From the NCBI RefSeq assembly GCF_014145615.1, contig NZ_JACIVH010000074.1, positions 1-64,000 of the forward strand: a DNA stretch of 64,000 nt, given 5' to 3'. Numbering within the stretch: position 1 is the first letter of the stretch; each line of letters begins with the position of its first letter. This DNA comes from Limosilactobacillus balticus (GTDB lineage Bacteria > Bacillota > Bacilli > Lactobacillales > Lactobacillaceae). This document shows, in pieces, positions 9,083-19,021 of this stretch. The translations under genes and the position numbers were made by a program. The notes below the pieces were generated by a model. The model saw nothing but the letters and a program-made list of their open reading frames with translations. It made no database searches and was not told where the DNA came from.

Positions 9083-9126
9083 AAAAAAAGGCTGTTGAAA
9101 AAACAAAAAAGTTTTTTCTCAGCCTT
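9083..9126 (-). terminator. Terminator of the GNAT gene
   Basis: On the minus strand AAGGCTGAGAAAAAAC pairs with GTTTTTTCAACAGCCTT, followed by seven T residues. It lies just after the acetyltransferase stop. Confidence 0.8.
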
Positions 9127-9147
9127 AAACTAGTGAAATTAAAATAT

Positions 9148-9678
9148 TTATTGAATCAGCCAACCAAGAGGCCATGAGAACCACTCAAAGGCCTTATCAA
9201 TCTTGCCTTGGTTGATTTTTTTATTAGTTGCTAAAACTTGAAAAGTGACTTTTTCCTCTTTGAAAAGTTTTGGAGTTGGGAAAAAGCCATTGCGCCGATA
9301 AAATTTAAGTCGTCGTAACCGTTGCTGATTATTTGCCGCCTGGGGATTTGGTTGCTCCACATCAAGGGCAAGTGAATCTTCAGGGTAAAGGCTACGAAGC
9401 TTATTAATAATCCGTGTCCCATATCCTTGAGAACGGATTTGATCATTAACTGCGAGATATAAAATATAATGCATACCGTGACTGTGAATAACGTAAGCAA
9501 ATCCAACAAACTGTTCTTGGTCATAGAAGGCCATGAAGTCAGCGCGTTGATACTTACTTTTGATGAGCAACCACGTCCACGGTTCTCGCTCATATTTCGG
9601 AAATGCGCGCATATATAATTGTTTAACTTGTTTATATTCTTTTAAACTCAACCTCACGGGCTGTATGTCTAAATCCAA
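9148..9678 (-). CDS. GNAT-family N-acetyltransferase
   Basis: 176 residues. The acetyl-CoA loop is RSQGYGTRIINKL, preceded by the hydrophobic strand YILYLAVNDQI, as in GNAT enzymes. The C-terminal tail FEWFSWPLGWLIQ is unusually rich in tryptophan and may contact membrane or partner. The start is TTG (9676-9678), with AAGGAG 8 bases upstream. These cytosolic enzymes acetylate amino groups of small molecules or proteins; substrate unknown. It has its own terminator and probably its own promoter. Confidence 0.8.
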   Translation of the reverse strand: MDLDIQPVRLSLKEYKQVKQLYMRAFPKYEREPWTWLLIKSKYQRADFMAFYDQEQFVGFAYVIHSHGMHYILYLAVNDQIRSQGYGTRIINKLRSLYPEDSLALDVEQPNPQAANNQQRLRRLKFYRRNGFFPTPKLFKEEKVTFQVLATNKKINQGKIDKAFEWFSWPLGWLIQ

Positions 9679-9792
9679 ATAATATCACTCCTTGTAATTA
9701 AATATTTTACCAGAAAAGGATTAAATAGACAATTTGAAATCAAACATTTGTTCTGATATAGTAATACAGTATTTTAAGAAAGGGATGAGAGG

Positions 9793-10809
9793 ATGGATAA
9801 AATTATTGCGTTGACCCGCCAACAGCGAGAAACTATTTTACAACATTTAACGGCCAATCAGGTGCAGGCTTTGAGTGAGTTTACCCGTTATGCGATGCTA
9901 TCGCGTTTTCATACCCATCACTATCTTAAACAGACTGATTGGGAGTTTCAGGGAATGGTAATTGACCCGTGGTATCAGCGGCAACATGACCACCCTGGCG
10001 ACAATCTTTATTGTGATTGTGGTCGGCGTTTAAAGAATCAATTTATCTTACGTTCTCGTACAAGTGGCCGCCAACTATTTCTAGGTATCTCTCATTTTCA
10101 GCAGCATGCCAGTATTCCTCAAAAGGTTGCAAGAGAGATTCAGGCCGGAATTAATGAGATTAATCTGTACATGGATAGCATCCTTTTGGCTTATCAATCT
10201 GGTTATCGGTTTCCAAAAAAGAAATTTCAGTTTGTTGTTGATCAGCAGGGATTTAAGAACCACGAAGGAACGATCCTTTACCAGCGATGTAACTTATTTA
10301 GTCGAGTTGACCTTCCGCTCCACCAACGTGATTATCAAGATTTACAAACTATATATTACCAATTAAAACAAGGAGTTACTCATCGTCTTACAAAACAAGA
10401 GATTAACCAATTGCGAGCTGATATTGCGAACGATTGGCGGCAGATTGACCAACAAATTACGATGTTTAACTATTTCCTTCGTCAGCATGGACTCTTTGAT
10501 CAAGATCTTCACCGGATTAAAAGTAATTCAATTAATTATGCTTTACAACGACGAAAGACACGGTTCTTTATTAGTGATTATAAACAGTTACTAGTTCTAA
10601 CCTTAACCAAGGCGCGAAGTCAATTAGCAATAAAACTTCGCCAACTATCTTTCTATGTTCAAATATGTGAAGAGGTCTCATCAGCAAAAATTTTGTGTGA
10701 ACAAGCAATCCAAATTCTCCTCGCTCATAAGACAACAAGTGGCCATTCGCACTTTTATGGGATAAAGGAGGCAAAAAAGTTTACTGAAAAATTAATGATC
10801 AATAATTAA
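9793..10809 (+). CDS. Conserved hypothetical protein with possible zinc site
   Basis: 338 residues, soluble and basic, no signal peptide or membrane segment. The N-terminal third contains NLYCDCGRRLKNQFIL and, about 20 residues on, LGISHFQQHASIP. The two cysteines and two histidines could form a metal site. The rest is predicted helical and rich in Gln, Arg and Lys. I do not recognise the family. The start is ATG with GAAAGGGATGAGAGG upstream. It stands alone, ahead of the HxlR-like gene, with a separate strong promoter in between. Confidence 0.6.
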   Translation: MDKIIALTRQQRETILQHLTANQVQALSEFTRYAMLSRFHTHHYLKQTDWEFQGMVIDPWYQRQHDHPGDNLYCDCGRRLKNQFILRSRTSGRQLFLGISHFQQHASIPQKVAREIQAGINEINLYMDSILLAYQSGYRFPKKKFQFVVDQQGFKNHEGTILYQRCNLFSRVDLPLHQRDYQDLQTIYYQLKQGVTHRLTKQEINQLRADIANDWRQIDQQITMFNYFLRQHGLFDQDLHRIKSNSINYALQRRKTRFFISDYKQLLVLTLTKARSQLAIKLRQLSFYVQICEEVSSAKILCEQAIQILLAHKTTSGHSHFYGIKEAKKFTEKLMINN

Positions 10810-10898
10810 TATTGTGTACTTTATTATCCTTGAGATTAACTTTTATTTTTATTGTGTTCATTAAACTTATAAAATGATAAATAAATATTAGTTATTCT

Positions 10899-10927
10899 TT
10901 GAACGTGCTTTTTTACCATGTTATAAT
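10899..10927 (+). promoter_or_regulatory. Promoter of the HxlR-like gene
   Basis: TTGAAC (10899-10904), 17 bases, TATAAT (10922-10927) with the TG of an extended -10 one base before it. Confidence 0.65.
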
Positions 10928-10969
10928 TTATTATGATAATTATATAAATTCTTGCATGGGGTGAAACAA

Positions 10970-11365
10970 ATGATGAATCTGAACACTGACCAAGGTATTA
11001 CCTATTCATTAAGTATTTTACAGGAAGTTGATTATCCAGAAGTGCTTTTTTGGCTTGGCATAAAGCCGTTAAATTTCGGTGATTTACACGACCTATTAGC
11101 AAATATTTCTAATGATCGATTGATAACGGTAATAGACGATTTGCAAGAAAATTATTTGATTAGTCCGATTAAACAAGCTGGATGTTTTGTGTTGACAAAA
11201 GGTGGCCAAGAATTAGCTCATTTAATTACTTCTCTAGGAGTATGGGGTCGACAACAAATGGATGAAAACAGAGGAATAGATAGTGTTCAAGTTGTAATGC
11301 CAGATTCATTGATGAACCAAAAAGAACTTTTGAAGTATCGTAGTATTGTAGAACAATATATTTAA
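10970..11365 (+). CDS. HxlR-like winged-helix transcriptional regulator
   Basis: 131 residues from ATG at 10970, chosen because GGGGTGA lies just upstream. The core FGDLHDLLANISNDRLITVI, then DDLQENYLI, matches the HxlR pattern (recognition helix around 'IS...L...L..L...GLI'). The later LTKGGQELAHLITSLGVWG matches the HxlR wing and C-terminal helix. It lacks the usual N-terminal cysteine of redox-sensing members. It directly precedes the ammonium/urease cluster on the same strand but is separated by a terminator, so a role in controlling that cluster is only a hypothesis. Confidence 0.6.
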   Translation: MMNLNTDQGITYSLSILQEVDYPEVLFWLGIKPLNFGDLHDLLANISNDRLITVIDDLQENYLISPIKQAGCFVLTKGGQELAHLITSLGVWGRQQMDENRGIDSVQVVMPDSLMNQKELLKYRSIVEQYI

Positions 11366-11407
11366 CTTACTTATAGTAACAGAAATTAAAATAATTATAA
11401 CTAAATC

Positions 11408-11447
11408 AAAAAACTTCTAAAGGATTTTTTCTTTAGAAGTTTTTTTA
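11408..11447 (+). terminator. Terminator after the HxlR-like gene
   Basis: AAAAAACTTCTAAAG pairs with CTTTAGAAGTTTTTT around a short T-rich loop; very strong. Confidence 0.9.
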
Positions 11448-11461
11448 CTATATCAATAATT

Positions 11462-11574
11462 TTGCAAAAATAATTCGTATTTCTTGTAATAATTTATATA
11501 AATAGTATTATAAGGTTGAATGTTAATGAAAATGCTTTAAATAACGCTTTTAAGCTAATTGTGGATTTAAAAGC
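11462..11574 (+). promoter_or_regulatory. Candidate promoter/regulatory region of the ammonium-urease cluster
   Basis: Two overlapping promoter-like pairs are visible: TTGCAA (11462) with TGTAAT (11485), and TTGTAA (11484) with TATTAT (11506). Downstream, an inverted repeat GCTTTTAA (11546-11553) / TTAAAAGC (11567-11574) lies about 40 bases before amtB. A sequence at 11485-11501 matches the GlnR/TnrA consensus only partly (two mismatches in the right half). Confidence 0.4.
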
Positions 11575-11613
11575 TTCATTAATAAATTTTTATTGCTGAG
11601 AGGAGGAAACGAT

Positions 11614-12822
11614 TTGCATATTAATAGCGGTGATACGGCCTTTATGATGCTTTGTACGGCAATGGTCTGTTTAATGACACCTGGACTTGCTTTCTTCTAT
11701 GGTGGATTGGCTCGTAAACGAAGTGTCTTATACATTATGATGCAATCATTTATTTCGATGGGAATTGTTACCTTGATTTGGGTTTATGGAGGCTTTGGTC
11801 TTGCATTTGGAAAGGATGAGGGTGGCGTAATCGGTCGCATTTCAGATTACTTTGCTCTTGCACATGTGGGATTAGTACCAAATGCTGTCCACGCGGCATC
11901 AATTCCATTCGCGTTATTTTTCTTATTCCAATTGATGTTTTGTGTTATAACTGTGCCATTGATTAGTGGTGCATTTGCGGAACGCCTGAATATGAAGGGA
12001 TATATTCTGTTATTAATTTTCTGGACATACCTTGTTTATATCCCGGTTTGTCACTGGGTATGGGGCAACGGGTTCTTAGCAAAATGGGGATTCGTTGACT
12101 TTGCTGGAGGCACTGTTATTCACACCACGGCCGGATTTGCTGCATTAGCAAGTATTATTGTCCTTGGTAAACGGAAATTAAAGCACGCTGGTATGAAGCC
12201 AAGTAACTTAATGGCTGCTGCGATTGGAACTGGCCTTCTTTGGTTTGGTTGGTTCGGTTTCAATTCTGGCGGTGCATTGCGAGCCGGTGCTTTATCAACG
12301 AAGGCTTTTACTAACACGGCGATTGGTTTAGCTAGTGGGATGATTGTTTGGATCCTCTATGCAAAATTTGTTCGGGGAAAAGTTGATTTTATTGATGTTT
12401 TAACCGGGTCAGTTGCTGGTTTAGCTACAATTACTCCTTGTGCTGGTTATATTAACCCTGCGGCAGCTGTCTTAGTTGGTTTAGCAGCCGGAATCATTTG
12501 TAATGTTGCTGTCAGTCTTCAAGAAAAGATTGGCTGGGATGATGCACTTGGTGTTTGGGGAGTTCACGGTATCGGTGGATTTACTGGCACAATTTTGATT
12601 GGAATTTTAGCTGATCGAACTGTTAATGGAATTGGGGCAAGCGGTCATCAATTCTTAATTCAAGCTGGCGGCGTTATTCTAGTTGCAGCTTACTCGTTTG
12701 CAATTACTTTTATCTTACTTAAGATCTTAGGAGCAATTACTAACATTCGTCCTTCCGATAAGATCATTCAAGAAGGACTTGATCAAACATTGCTAAATGA
12801 AACAACGTATGACATTGATTAA
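11614..12822 (+). CDS. amtB: Ammonium transporter (Amt family)
   Basis: 402 residues with about 11 membrane segments. Family hallmarks include DTAFMMLCTAMVCLMTPGLA, the paired pore histidines in the GGTVIHTTAG and WGVHGIGG segments, and DDALGVWGVHG. The start is TTG at 11614, 7 bases after GAGGAGG; the longer frame begins inside the leader. It conducts ammonium/ammonia across the membrane. No glnK partner follows, which is unusual for Amt genes. Heading the urease cluster, it may import ammonium or release ammonia produced by urease; direction cannot be told from sequence. Confidence 0.95.
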   Translation: MHINSGDTAFMMLCTAMVCLMTPGLAFFYGGLARKRSVLYIMMQSFISMGIVTLIWVYGGFGLAFGKDEGGVIGRISDYFALAHVGLVPNAVHAASIPFALFFLFQLMFCVITVPLISGAFAERLNMKGYILLLIFWTYLVYIPVCHWVWGNGFLAKWGFVDFAGGTVIHTTAGFAALASIIVLGKRKLKHAGMKPSNLMAAAIGTGLLWFGWFGFNSGGALRAGALSTKAFTNTAIGLASGMIVWILYAKFVRGKVDFIDVLTGSVAGLATITPCAGYINPAAAVLVGLAAGIICNVAVSLQEKIGWDDALGVWGVHGIGGFTGTILIGILADRTVNGIGASGHQFLIQAGGVILVAAYSFAITFILLKILGAITNIRPSDKIIQEGLDQTLLNETTYDID

Positions 12823-12863
12823 TGGTTTGCTGAATCGTCTCAATGAAAGGAGGCGAAAATGAA

Positions 12864-13382
12864 TTGTTAGGTTGTATATTGCTTTATGTCGGTATGGTAT
12901 TGATGAGTAACGGATTCTATACCGTAGAGAACATAAAGGATAAATCGATTGTGGTTATGAACTTCTTTACTGGTGGACTTAGCTTAATTCTTAACATCGT
13001 TGCTTTATCGTGGGGAATTATAAATGATAAGCCAGCAAGTTGGTTCTATGCCAGTGCCACTGGGTTGCTATTCGCATTTACTTATCTCTATGTTGCTTTT
13101 AATACTCTCTGTGACTTTGATCAACGGCTTTATGGCTGGTTTAGTTTGTTTGTTGCGATTAACTCGATTCCAGCTGGGATCTTATGTTTCCAAAATTATG
13201 GTGGCAATTGGATTTACGGTATCATCTGGTGGGCCTGGGGAATTCTCTGGTTAACAGGATTCTTGACCAACAATCTGAAGATGAATCTTGGGAAGTTTCC
13301 AGGATATTTAGGAATTATTGAAGGAATTTGTACAGCATGGATTCCAGGATTCTTAATGCTCCTGAACTGCTGGCCTAACTAA
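12864..13382 (+). CDS. ureI: Urea channel, AmiS/UreI family
   Basis: About 172 residues and six membrane segments. The N-terminus LLGCILLYVGMVLMSNGFY matches UreI (LLYVGIVLISNG). Conserved Trp and aromatic segments (GIIWWAWGILWLTGFL) line the channel in relatives. Start: TTG at 12864, 10 bases after AAGGAGG; an earlier in-frame ATG at 12843 overlaps the ribosome site. UreI lets urea into the cell, and in acid-adapted bacteria may open at low pH. The periplasmic histidines of the Helicobacter channel are not obvious here, so acid gating is uncertain. It lies 41 bases after amtB, immediately before ureA. Confidence 0.88.
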   Translation: MLGCILLYVGMVLMSNGFYTVENIKDKSIVVMNFFTGGLSLILNIVALSWGIINDKPASWFYASATGLLFAFTYLYVAFNTLCDFDQRLYGWFSLFVAINSIPAGILCFQNYGGNWIYGIIWWAWGILWLTGFLTNNLKMNLGKFPGYLGIIEGICTAWIPGFLMLLNCWPN

Positions 13383-13412
13383 CACAATTTAGGCAGAAAG
13401 GAAGGATATACA

Positions 13413-13715
13413 ATGAGGCTCACAAAGCGTGAACAAGAAAAAATGATGATTAGCTTAGCCGGAATGATCGCAGAAAAGCGTAAGGATCGTGGCTTAAAGC
13501 TAAACCAGCCAGAAGCAGTTGCCCTAATTACCAGTCGCCTGTTGGAAGGCGCTCGTGATGGCAAGACTGTTGGTGAGTTAATGAATGAAGGTGCAACTTG
13601 GCTAACTAAGGATGATGTTATGGAAGGAATTCCGGAAATGATTCCAATGATTCAAGTTGAAGCAACATTCCCTGATGGCACCAAGCTAATCACTGTTACT
13701 GACCCAATTCGCTAG
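13413..13715 (+). CDS. ureA: Urease subunit gamma
   Basis: 100 residues, the standard size for a separate gamma subunit. It begins [12 protein letters not shown] and has [17 protein letters not shown] and the C-terminal [18 protein letters not shown], all diagnostic. It assembles with UreB and UreC into the (UreABC)3 enzyme that splits urea into ammonia and carbamate in the cytoplasm. Having separate ureA, ureB and ureC is the usual arrangement outside Helicobacter. GAAAGGAAGG lies upstream of the start. Confidence 0.97.
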   Translation: MRLTKREQEKMMISLAGMIAEKRKDRGLKLNQPEAVALITSRLLEGARDGKTVGELMNEGATWLTKDDVMEGIPEMIPMIQVEATFPDGTKLITVTDPIR

Positions 13716-13745
13716 TTTTTAGCATCTAAAGAAGGAGGAAACAAA

Positions 13746-14120
13746 ATGGTTCCTGGAGAATATAAGTTACAACCAGACAAAGTACCATACAATGTTGGTT
13801 ACGATGATATCTCACTCAAAGTAAAAAACGTTGGTGACCGTCCTGTCCAAGTTGGTTCAGAATATCACTTTTACGAAGCAAATGAGCAAGGTCTACAATT
13901 TGATCGTAGTCAGGCATGGGGTAAGCACCTTGATATACCAGCCGGAACTGCCATTCGTCTAGAAGCTGGTGAAGAGCGGACCGTTAAACTCATTGACTTT
14001 GGTGGAAAACGTCGAGTATTCGGCTTTAACAATAAAGTTAATGGTTGGCTTGATGTTGATAAGAAGGCTGACACATATAATGGGTATCCGCTTGAGAAGA
14101 GTTATCCTGAAGAAAAGTAA
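13746..14120 (+). CDS. ureB: Urease subunit beta
   Basis: 124 residues. The start MVPGEYKL and the core [21 protein letters not shown], read in two overlapping parts, are characteristic. GERRTVKL appears as [20 protein letters not shown]. The beta subunit packs around UreC and contributes no metal ligands. It is 30 bases after ureA and 15 before ureC, each with its own AGGAGG-type site. Confidence 0.97.
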
Positions 14121-14135
14121 AGAGGAGGTAAAGTT

Positions 14136-15857
14136 ATGAGTTTTGATATGGATCACGAGCAGTTTGCCTCATTTTACGGACCAACTACTGGCGATAGCGT
14201 GCGACTAGGCGACACTGATCTGTTTGCCAAGATTGAAAAAGACCTAACAGTTCATGGTCAAGAAAGTCTTTTTGGTGGTGGAAAAGTCCTTCGTGATGGT
14301 ATGGGTGTTAGTGCTACTGAAACACGTGCCGAAAATCCAATGGTTGCAGATACGATTATTTCTGATGCAATTATTATTGATTGGACTGGTATTTACAAAG
14401 CTGATATTGGTATTCGTGACGGTAAGATCTTAGCCATTGGTAAGGGTGGTAACCCAGACGTCATGGATAATGTTGATTTCATCGTTGGTGCAAGTACTGA
14501 AGCCATCTCTGGTGAAGGGATGATTGTTACTGCTGGTGGGATTGACTTACACGTTCACTACATTACACCATCAATTGCCCAGGCCGCTTTGGATAACGGT
14601 ATTACAACCTTATTTGGTGGTGGTACCGGTCCAGCTAATGGTACTCGTTCCGCTACTTGTAACCCTGGAGCATGGTACACTCACCGGATGCTTCAAGCGG
14701 TTGATAACGCTCCTATTAACTATGGTTTGATGGCTAAGGGTTCTGGATCACGGCCAGAACTAATCGGTGAACAAATCGAAGCTGGATGTGCTGCCATTAA
14801 GACCCACGAAGACTGGGGTGCTACTGCGGCCGGAATTGAAAATTCAATTGCTGCGGCTAATAAGTATGATGTTCAATACGCTGTCCACACTGACTCGTTA
14901 AACGAAGGTGGATTCGTCGAAAACACTATCAATGCCTTTAACGGTAATACAGTTCACACATTCCACACTGAAGGTGCCGGTGGTGGACACGCTCCTGACA
15001 TTATGGTTGTTGCTGGTCAGGATAATGTTTTGCCATCATCAACAACCCCAACTAACCCATATTGTAAGAACACCCTTGATGAATTGTTCTACATGACAAT
15101 GGTTTGCCACAACCTTAATCCTAAGATTCCTGACGACGTTGCCTTTGCTGAATCACGTATTCGGAAACAAACTGAAGCTGCCGAAGACGTGCTCCAAGAT
15201 ATGGGGGCTCTCAGCATGATGACTTCTGATGCGCAAGCCATGGGACGTGTTGGTGAAGTTGCTATGCGTTGTTGGCAATTAGCAAGTAAGATGAAGAAGG
15301 TTCGTGGACCACTAGACGGTGATTCGAAGTACGATGACAATAACCGGATTAAGCGTTACGTTGCTAAATACACAATTAATCCAGCTATTTGTAATGGTAT
15401 TTCAGATTATGTTGGTTCAATTGAAGTTGGTAAGTATGCTGATTTGAACATTTGGGATCCGAAGTACTTTGGAACTAAGCCAGATATGGTTATCAAGAAC
15501 GGAATGATCACATACGGTATTGCTGGTGACCCAAGTTCAAGTCTTCCAACACCTGAACCAGTTCTTGAACGGTTCCTTTACGGTGCAGAAGGTCGCGCTG
15601 TTAACCATACATGTGTAACTTATGTATCCCAATATGCATATGATCATGGTATCAAGGAACAACTTGGTTTGAACAAGACTATTTTACCTGTTCACAATAC
15701 ACGGAGTCTTACTAAGGCCAACATGAAGCTTAATAACTATACTCCGAAGACAATTGAAATTGATCCACAAACTTATGACGTTAAGATTGATGGTAAGCTT
15801 ATCACTTGTGATGCTGCACCAACATTACCATTAACTCAACGCTACTACCTATATTAA
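14136..15857 (+). CDS. ureC: Urease subunit alpha (catalytic, nickel)
   Basis: 573 residues, full length. Nickel ligands are in place: His139 and His141 (DLHVHY), the lysine that is carbamylated, Lys222 (IKTHEDWG), and the His of VHTDSLNE and [12 protein letters not shown]. The mobile flap carries Cys324 and His325 (MVCHNLN). Numbering is Klebsiella +5. It hydrolyses urea with a dinickel centre. The codon choice is strongly biased toward the codons seen in efp and the adhesins, suggesting high expression. Beyond the stop is a stable hairpin before ureE. Confidence 0.98.
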   Translation: MSFDMDHEQFASFYGPTTGDSVRLGDTDLFAKIEKDLTVHGQESLFGGGKVLRDGMGVSATETRAENPMVADTIISDAIIIDWTGIYKADIGIRDGKILAIGKGGNPDVMDNVDFIVGASTEAISGEGMIVTAGGIDLHVHYITPSIAQAALDNGITTLFGGGTGPANGTRSATCNPGAWYTHRMLQAVDNAPINYGLMAKGSGSRPELIGEQIEAGCAAIKTHEDWGATAAGIENSIAAANKYDVQYAVHTDSLNEGGFVENTINAFNGNTVHTFHTEGAGGGHAPDIMVVAGQDNVLPSSTTPTNPYCKNTLDELFYMTMVCHNLNPKIPDDVAFAESRIRKQTEAAEDVLQDMGALSMMTSDAQAMGRVGEVAMRCWQLASKMKKVRGPLDGDSKYDDNNRIKRYVAKYTINPAICNGISDYVGSIEVGKYADLNIWDPKYFGTKPDMVIKNGMITYGIAGDPSSSLPTPEPVLERFLYGAEGRAVNHTCVTYVSQYAYDHGIKEQLGLNKTILPVHNTRSLTKANMKLNNYTPKTIEIDPQTYDVKIDGKLITCDAAPTLPLTQRYYLY

Positions 15858-15876
15858 TCTAATTTAGATTTATCCA

Positions 15877-15908
15877 GGGGATTGGGAGCCGTGCCCCAAT
15901 CTCCTTTT
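15877..15908 (+). terminator. Intra-operon hairpin between ureC and ureE
   Basis: GGGGATTGGG (15877-15886) pairs with CCCCAATCTCC (15894-15904), ten pairs including one G-T, followed by TTTTAT. It is GC-rich for this genome. It sits 20 bases after the ureC stop and before the ribosome site of ureE. It could be a partial terminator or an mRNA 3'-end stabiliser that keeps structural subunits above accessory proteins. Confidence 0.6.
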
Positions 15909-15940
15909 ATAAAAAATATATAAAAAGAGGTTTTATACTT

Positions 15941-16390
15941 ATGGTTTTAACAGAAGTTTATCGTAATGTAGATGATATTCCTAATATTGGTAGTTATCAC
16001 ATTGAAACTGCAATGGTTAAAAGTGATGATTTAATGAAAAATATTTTGCGGGTAAAGACAGATCATGGCAACGAGTACGGTATTCGTCTCGACAATGAAG
16101 ACCAAATTTTAGAGAATGGGTCTGCCTTTAAGCTTGGAGATAAGCAGTTGCTTGTATTGAGCGTAATTGCGGATGAAATGATTGAGATAACGCCACGTGA
16201 TATTGATGAAATGGGGCTTGTTGCTCACTTCCTTGGTAATTTACACAAGCCAGTCCAAATTAAAGATGGTAAAATCTCGCTTCTCTTAGATAAGGTTGTT
16301 ATTAAAATGCTTGATAAGCATGATATCAATTATGAATTAAAGAAGGTTCAACTAGACCAACCGCTAGAGTACCTCGATTTAACAAAGTAA
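15941..16390 (+). CDS. ureE: Urease accessory protein UreE (nickel chaperone)
   Basis: 149 residues, two-domain UreE. The C-terminal metal-binding domain contains [12 protein letters not shown], whose His102 corresponds to the conserved dimer-interface nickel ligand. The His-rich C-terminal tail of Klebsiella UreE is absent; the protein ends LEYLDLTK, so nickel storage capacity should be low. UreE delivers nickel to UreG/apo-urease. First gene of the accessory block ureEFGD, 83 bases after ureC. Confidence 0.95.
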   Translation: MVLTEVYRNVDDIPNIGSYHIETAMVKSDDLMKNILRVKTDHGNEYGIRLDNEDQILENGSAFKLGDKQLLVLSVIADEMIEITPRDIDEMGLVAHFLGNLHKPVQIKDGKISLLLDKVVIKMLDKHDINYELKKVQLDQPLEYLDLTK

Positions 16391-16402
16391 GTAGGGATAA
16401 AG

Positions 16403-17113
16403 ATGGAAAAGGAATTAACAAATAAACTCAACTATCTTGAGGTTTTCCAAATTTGTGATTCTACCTTCCCAATCGGTACTTTTAATCACTCATTCGGAAT
16501 GGAAAATTATTTGCGAACTAATGTGATTAAAAAAGCTCCTGAATTTCGAATTTGGCTTGAGAACTATTATCGTTCGCAATTTAGGTTTGGTGAAGGACTT
16601 CTCGTTAAATTGTGCTATGAGGCAATTGATAAGCATGATTTTGACAAGCTGATTGAATATGATGATCAAATTACGAAATCAACTTTAGCAACTGAAACAC
16701 GGAACGGAACAAAGCTGATCGCTCACCAAATGATTATTTTAATTGATAAAATTTACGGTGATAAGGTTCCGCACCTAAAAGAATATGCTAAGGCAATTGA
16801 AGATGGTAAGGCATACGGAAACCCAGCCATTGTATTCTCAATGTTTGCTCATTATAAAGGTGTTCCATTGATGGATGCTTTCTTGATGTACGGATATAGC
16901 GTTGCCTCCACACTGGTATTAAATGCGGTTCGGGCAGTGCCACTTGGTCAACGTGAAGGACAGGTTATCTTAAATGATCTAATCAAGCTTTTGAAGCCAC
17001 TATATAAGCGCGTGATGAAACTTGATGCCTCTTACCTTGGTGCCAATGCTCCTGGCCTTGAAATGGCACAGATTAATCACGAAACACAAGAATCACGATT
17101 GTTTATGTCTTAA
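16403..17113 (+). CDS. ureF: Urease accessory protein UreF
   Basis: 236 residues, all-helical UreF. Diagnostic features are the N-terminal [23 protein letters not shown] and the C-terminal [11 protein letters not shown], the tail that contacts UreD/UreG. It acts with UreD and UreG in the GTP-dependent carbamylation and nickel loading of urease. It starts 12 bases after ureE. It ends 26 bases before the ureG start. Confidence 0.96.
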   Translation: MEKELTNKLNYLEVFQICDSTFPIGTFNHSFGMENYLRTNVIKKAPEFRIWLENYYRSQFRFGEGLLVKLCYEAIDKHDFDKLIEYDDQITKSTLATETRNGTKLIAHQMIILIDKIYGDKVPHLKEYAKAIEDGKAYGNPAIVFSMFAHYKGVPLMDAFLMYGYSVASTLVLNAVRAVPLGQREGQVILNDLIKLLKPLYKRVMKLDASYLGANAPGLEMAQINHETQESRLFMS

Positions 17114-17139
17114 TTATTTTGGAAGGGAAGTTAAAATTT

Positions 17140-17766
17140 ATGAAACGTGCAGTACGAATTGGTGTTGGTGGTCCTGTTGGGTCAGGAAAAACGCAATTAA
17201 TCGAACGGCTTACTCGGCGGATCCATAATGATTATAATATCGCGGTAATTACTAATGATATTTACACTAAATGGGATGCCGAATATATGGCTAGGAATTC
17301 TGTCCTTGATGAAGACCGGATTATTGGGGTTGAAACAGGTGGTTGTCCTCACACTGCTATTCGTGAAGATGCTTCAATGAATATGGCTGCTGTAGAAGAA
17401 CTAGAGCAACGGTTTAATAATGACCTTGACTTGATCTTTATTGAAAGTGGTGGAGATAATTTAGCGGCAACTTTCAGTCCAGAATTAGTTGATTTTTCAA
17501 TCTACATTATTGATGTAGCTGAAGGTGAAAAGATTCCACGGAAAGCTGGACAAGGAATGATCAAGTCTGACCTCTTTATTATTAACAAGACAGATTTGGC
17601 TAAGTACGTTGGTGCTGACCTTGATCGGATGAAGAAGGATTCAGAAAAATTCCGGAATGATGGCAACTTCCTTTTCACTAATTTAAAGAAGGATATTGGT
17701 CTTGATGGAGTTGTTGACTGGTTGAAGAAAGATGTATTACTTGAGGACTTGGAAGATGAAAAGTAA
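17140..17766 (+). CDS. ureG: Urease accessory GTPase UreG
   Basis: 208 residues from ATG at 17140; the longer frame begins at a TTG inside the ribosome site GGAAGGGAAG. It has the P-loop [17 protein letters not shown], the conserved metal-binding CPH motif ([15 protein letters not shown]), a Walker B-like FIESGGDN and the base motif NKTDL. UreG powers nickel insertion by GTP hydrolysis. Its 3' end overlaps ureD by 11 bases, so the two are translationally coupled. Confidence 0.97.
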   Translation: MKRAVRIGVGGPVGSGKTQLIERLTRRIHNDYNIAVITNDIYTKWDAEYMARNSVLDEDRIIGVETGGCPHTAIREDASMNMAAVEELEQRFNNDLDLIFIESGGDNLAATFSPELVDFSIYIIDVAEGEKIPRKAGQGMIKSDLFIINKTDLAKYVGADLDRMKKDSEKFRNDGNFLFTNLKKDIGLDGVVDWLKKDVLLEDLEDEK

Positions 17767-18610
17767 AGATTATGATGGCGTGATCGACCTAGCATTTACC
17801 CATAAGAAGGGTCGCGACTTTGCTAAGCGGACTTTTCGAAAGGGAAATTCATGGTTATCATTTTGCCAACCTAATAAAGATAATATTCCATATTACTTTC
17901 TCATAACAACTGGGGGAGGATATGTTGAAGGCGAGAAATATCATCACCAAATCACATTAGATGATAACAGCCATGCTATTGTAACTACCCAATCTCCAAC
18001 TTATGTTTATAAGTGTGAACATCATCAAACGACAACGCAAGAGGATGAGTTTCATCTTGGCAAGAATGCAATCTTAGAATTTTACCAAGATGAGACGATT
18101 CCATATAAGGATGCGTGCTATCAGCAAAAGACAACAATCAATATGGAAAAGGGCGCTAAGCTTATTTTGACGGATGGCCTTTCAAAAGGATGGTCACCAG
18201 ATGGAGCACCTTTCCAATATGATGAAGTAGGTTTACAGACAAAAATTAACTATGATGGACAGCTAGTTTATAACGATTATCTGTTGGTAGATCCAGAATC
18301 AGACCCAATGCAGGAAATCGGTTATTTTGAAGGTAAACTAAATTTCAATTCGGTTGTTATTATTGATGAAAACATTACGCAAAAGACAGTTGAAGAATTG
18401 CGGAAGTACTTGGAACAGTTTGACGTTAATATTCATTATGGTATTTCTCTGCTTGAAAAAGATGGAATGGTGCTGCGGTTATTAAGTGATAGTGCTTTTG
18501 AAAATCACAAATTAATGTGGCACTTTATCAGTTACTATCGGGAAAAGATTCTTCACTTCTCTGAACTTAATTTACGGAAGAGTGAACACCTTGAACGAGA
18601 ACAAGCTTAA
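17756..18610 (+). CDS. ureD: Urease accessory protein UreD/UreH
   Basis: 284 residues from ATG at 17756, inside the end of ureG. It contains [20 protein letters not shown], where the GG.. loop and the '[11 protein letters not shown]' segment are typical of UreD. It is the scaffold on which UreF and UreG sit during activation and may channel nickel. Placing ureD last, after ureG, follows the order ureIABCEFGD known from streptococcal urease operons. Confidence 0.95.
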   Translation: MKSKDYDGVIDLAFTHKKGRDFAKRTFRKGNSWLSFCQPNKDNIPYYFLITTGGGYVEGEKYHHQITLDDNSHAIVTTQSPTYVYKCEHHQTTTQEDEFHLGKNAILEFYQDETIPYKDACYQQKTTINMEKGAKLILTDGLSKGWSPDGAPFQYDEVGLQTKINYDGQLVYNDYLLVDPESDPMQEIGYFEGKLNFNSVVIIDENITQKTVEELRKYLEQFDVNIHYGISLLEKDGMVLRLLSDSAFENHKLMWHFISYYREKILHFSELNLRKSEHLEREQA

Positions 18611-18625
18611 AGCAGGTAGATAAGA

Positions 18626-19006
18626 ATGAATATTATTGTTACAGATTTACTTGCAGCTGGAGTTGGTGCATTTTTTGGTGGTGGCTTACGAAGTCTACTA
18701 TCAGATGTATTAAACACTGACTATGACCATTACCGTTGGGGAACCATTATGGCAAATCTAATTGGTTCGTTATTGATTGGTGTCTTTGCCGGAATGGTCA
18801 CTAGTGATGAGCTGCGAAATACAATGAATGTTTTGCTAGCAACTGGCTTTTGTGGTGGATTAACTACTTTTTCTACATTTTCACTAGAAACTTTGAAATA
18901 CTTCAAAAGTGGTAAAAAGCTTTTAGCCTGGACATATTGGGTAGGAAGCGTAATTGCCTGCATTTGCTGTGTTTACTTAGGATTATGGTTCCACTCGTGG
19001 TTGTAG
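18626..19006 (+). CDS. crcB: Fluoride channel, Fluc/CrcB family (first of pair)
   Basis: 126 residues, four membrane segments. The signature ATGFCGGLTTFSTFSLE holds the pore phenylalanines and the Na+-site region; N-terminal GGGLRSLLSD is also typical. Fluc proteins are dimeric channels that let fluoride leave the cell. In many Gram-positives two subunits are encoded side by side and are thought to form a heterodimer, as here with the next gene. It starts 15 bases after ureD, so it is co-directional within the urease cluster. Fluoride is a classic inhibitor of the urease nickel centre. Confidence 0.93.
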   Translation: MNIIVTDLLAAGVGAFFGGGLRSLLSDVLNTDYDHYRWGTIMANLIGSLLIGVFAGMVTSDELRNTMNVLLATGFCGGLTTFSTFSLETLKYFKSGKKLLAWTYWVGSVIACICCVYLGLWFHSWL

Positions 19007-19021
19007 AAAGGAGTTAATAAG

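Noticed and set aside
11485-11501. GlnR/TnrA-like box upstream of amtB
   Set aside because: Right half-site has two mismatches; noted only within the regulatory region entry.
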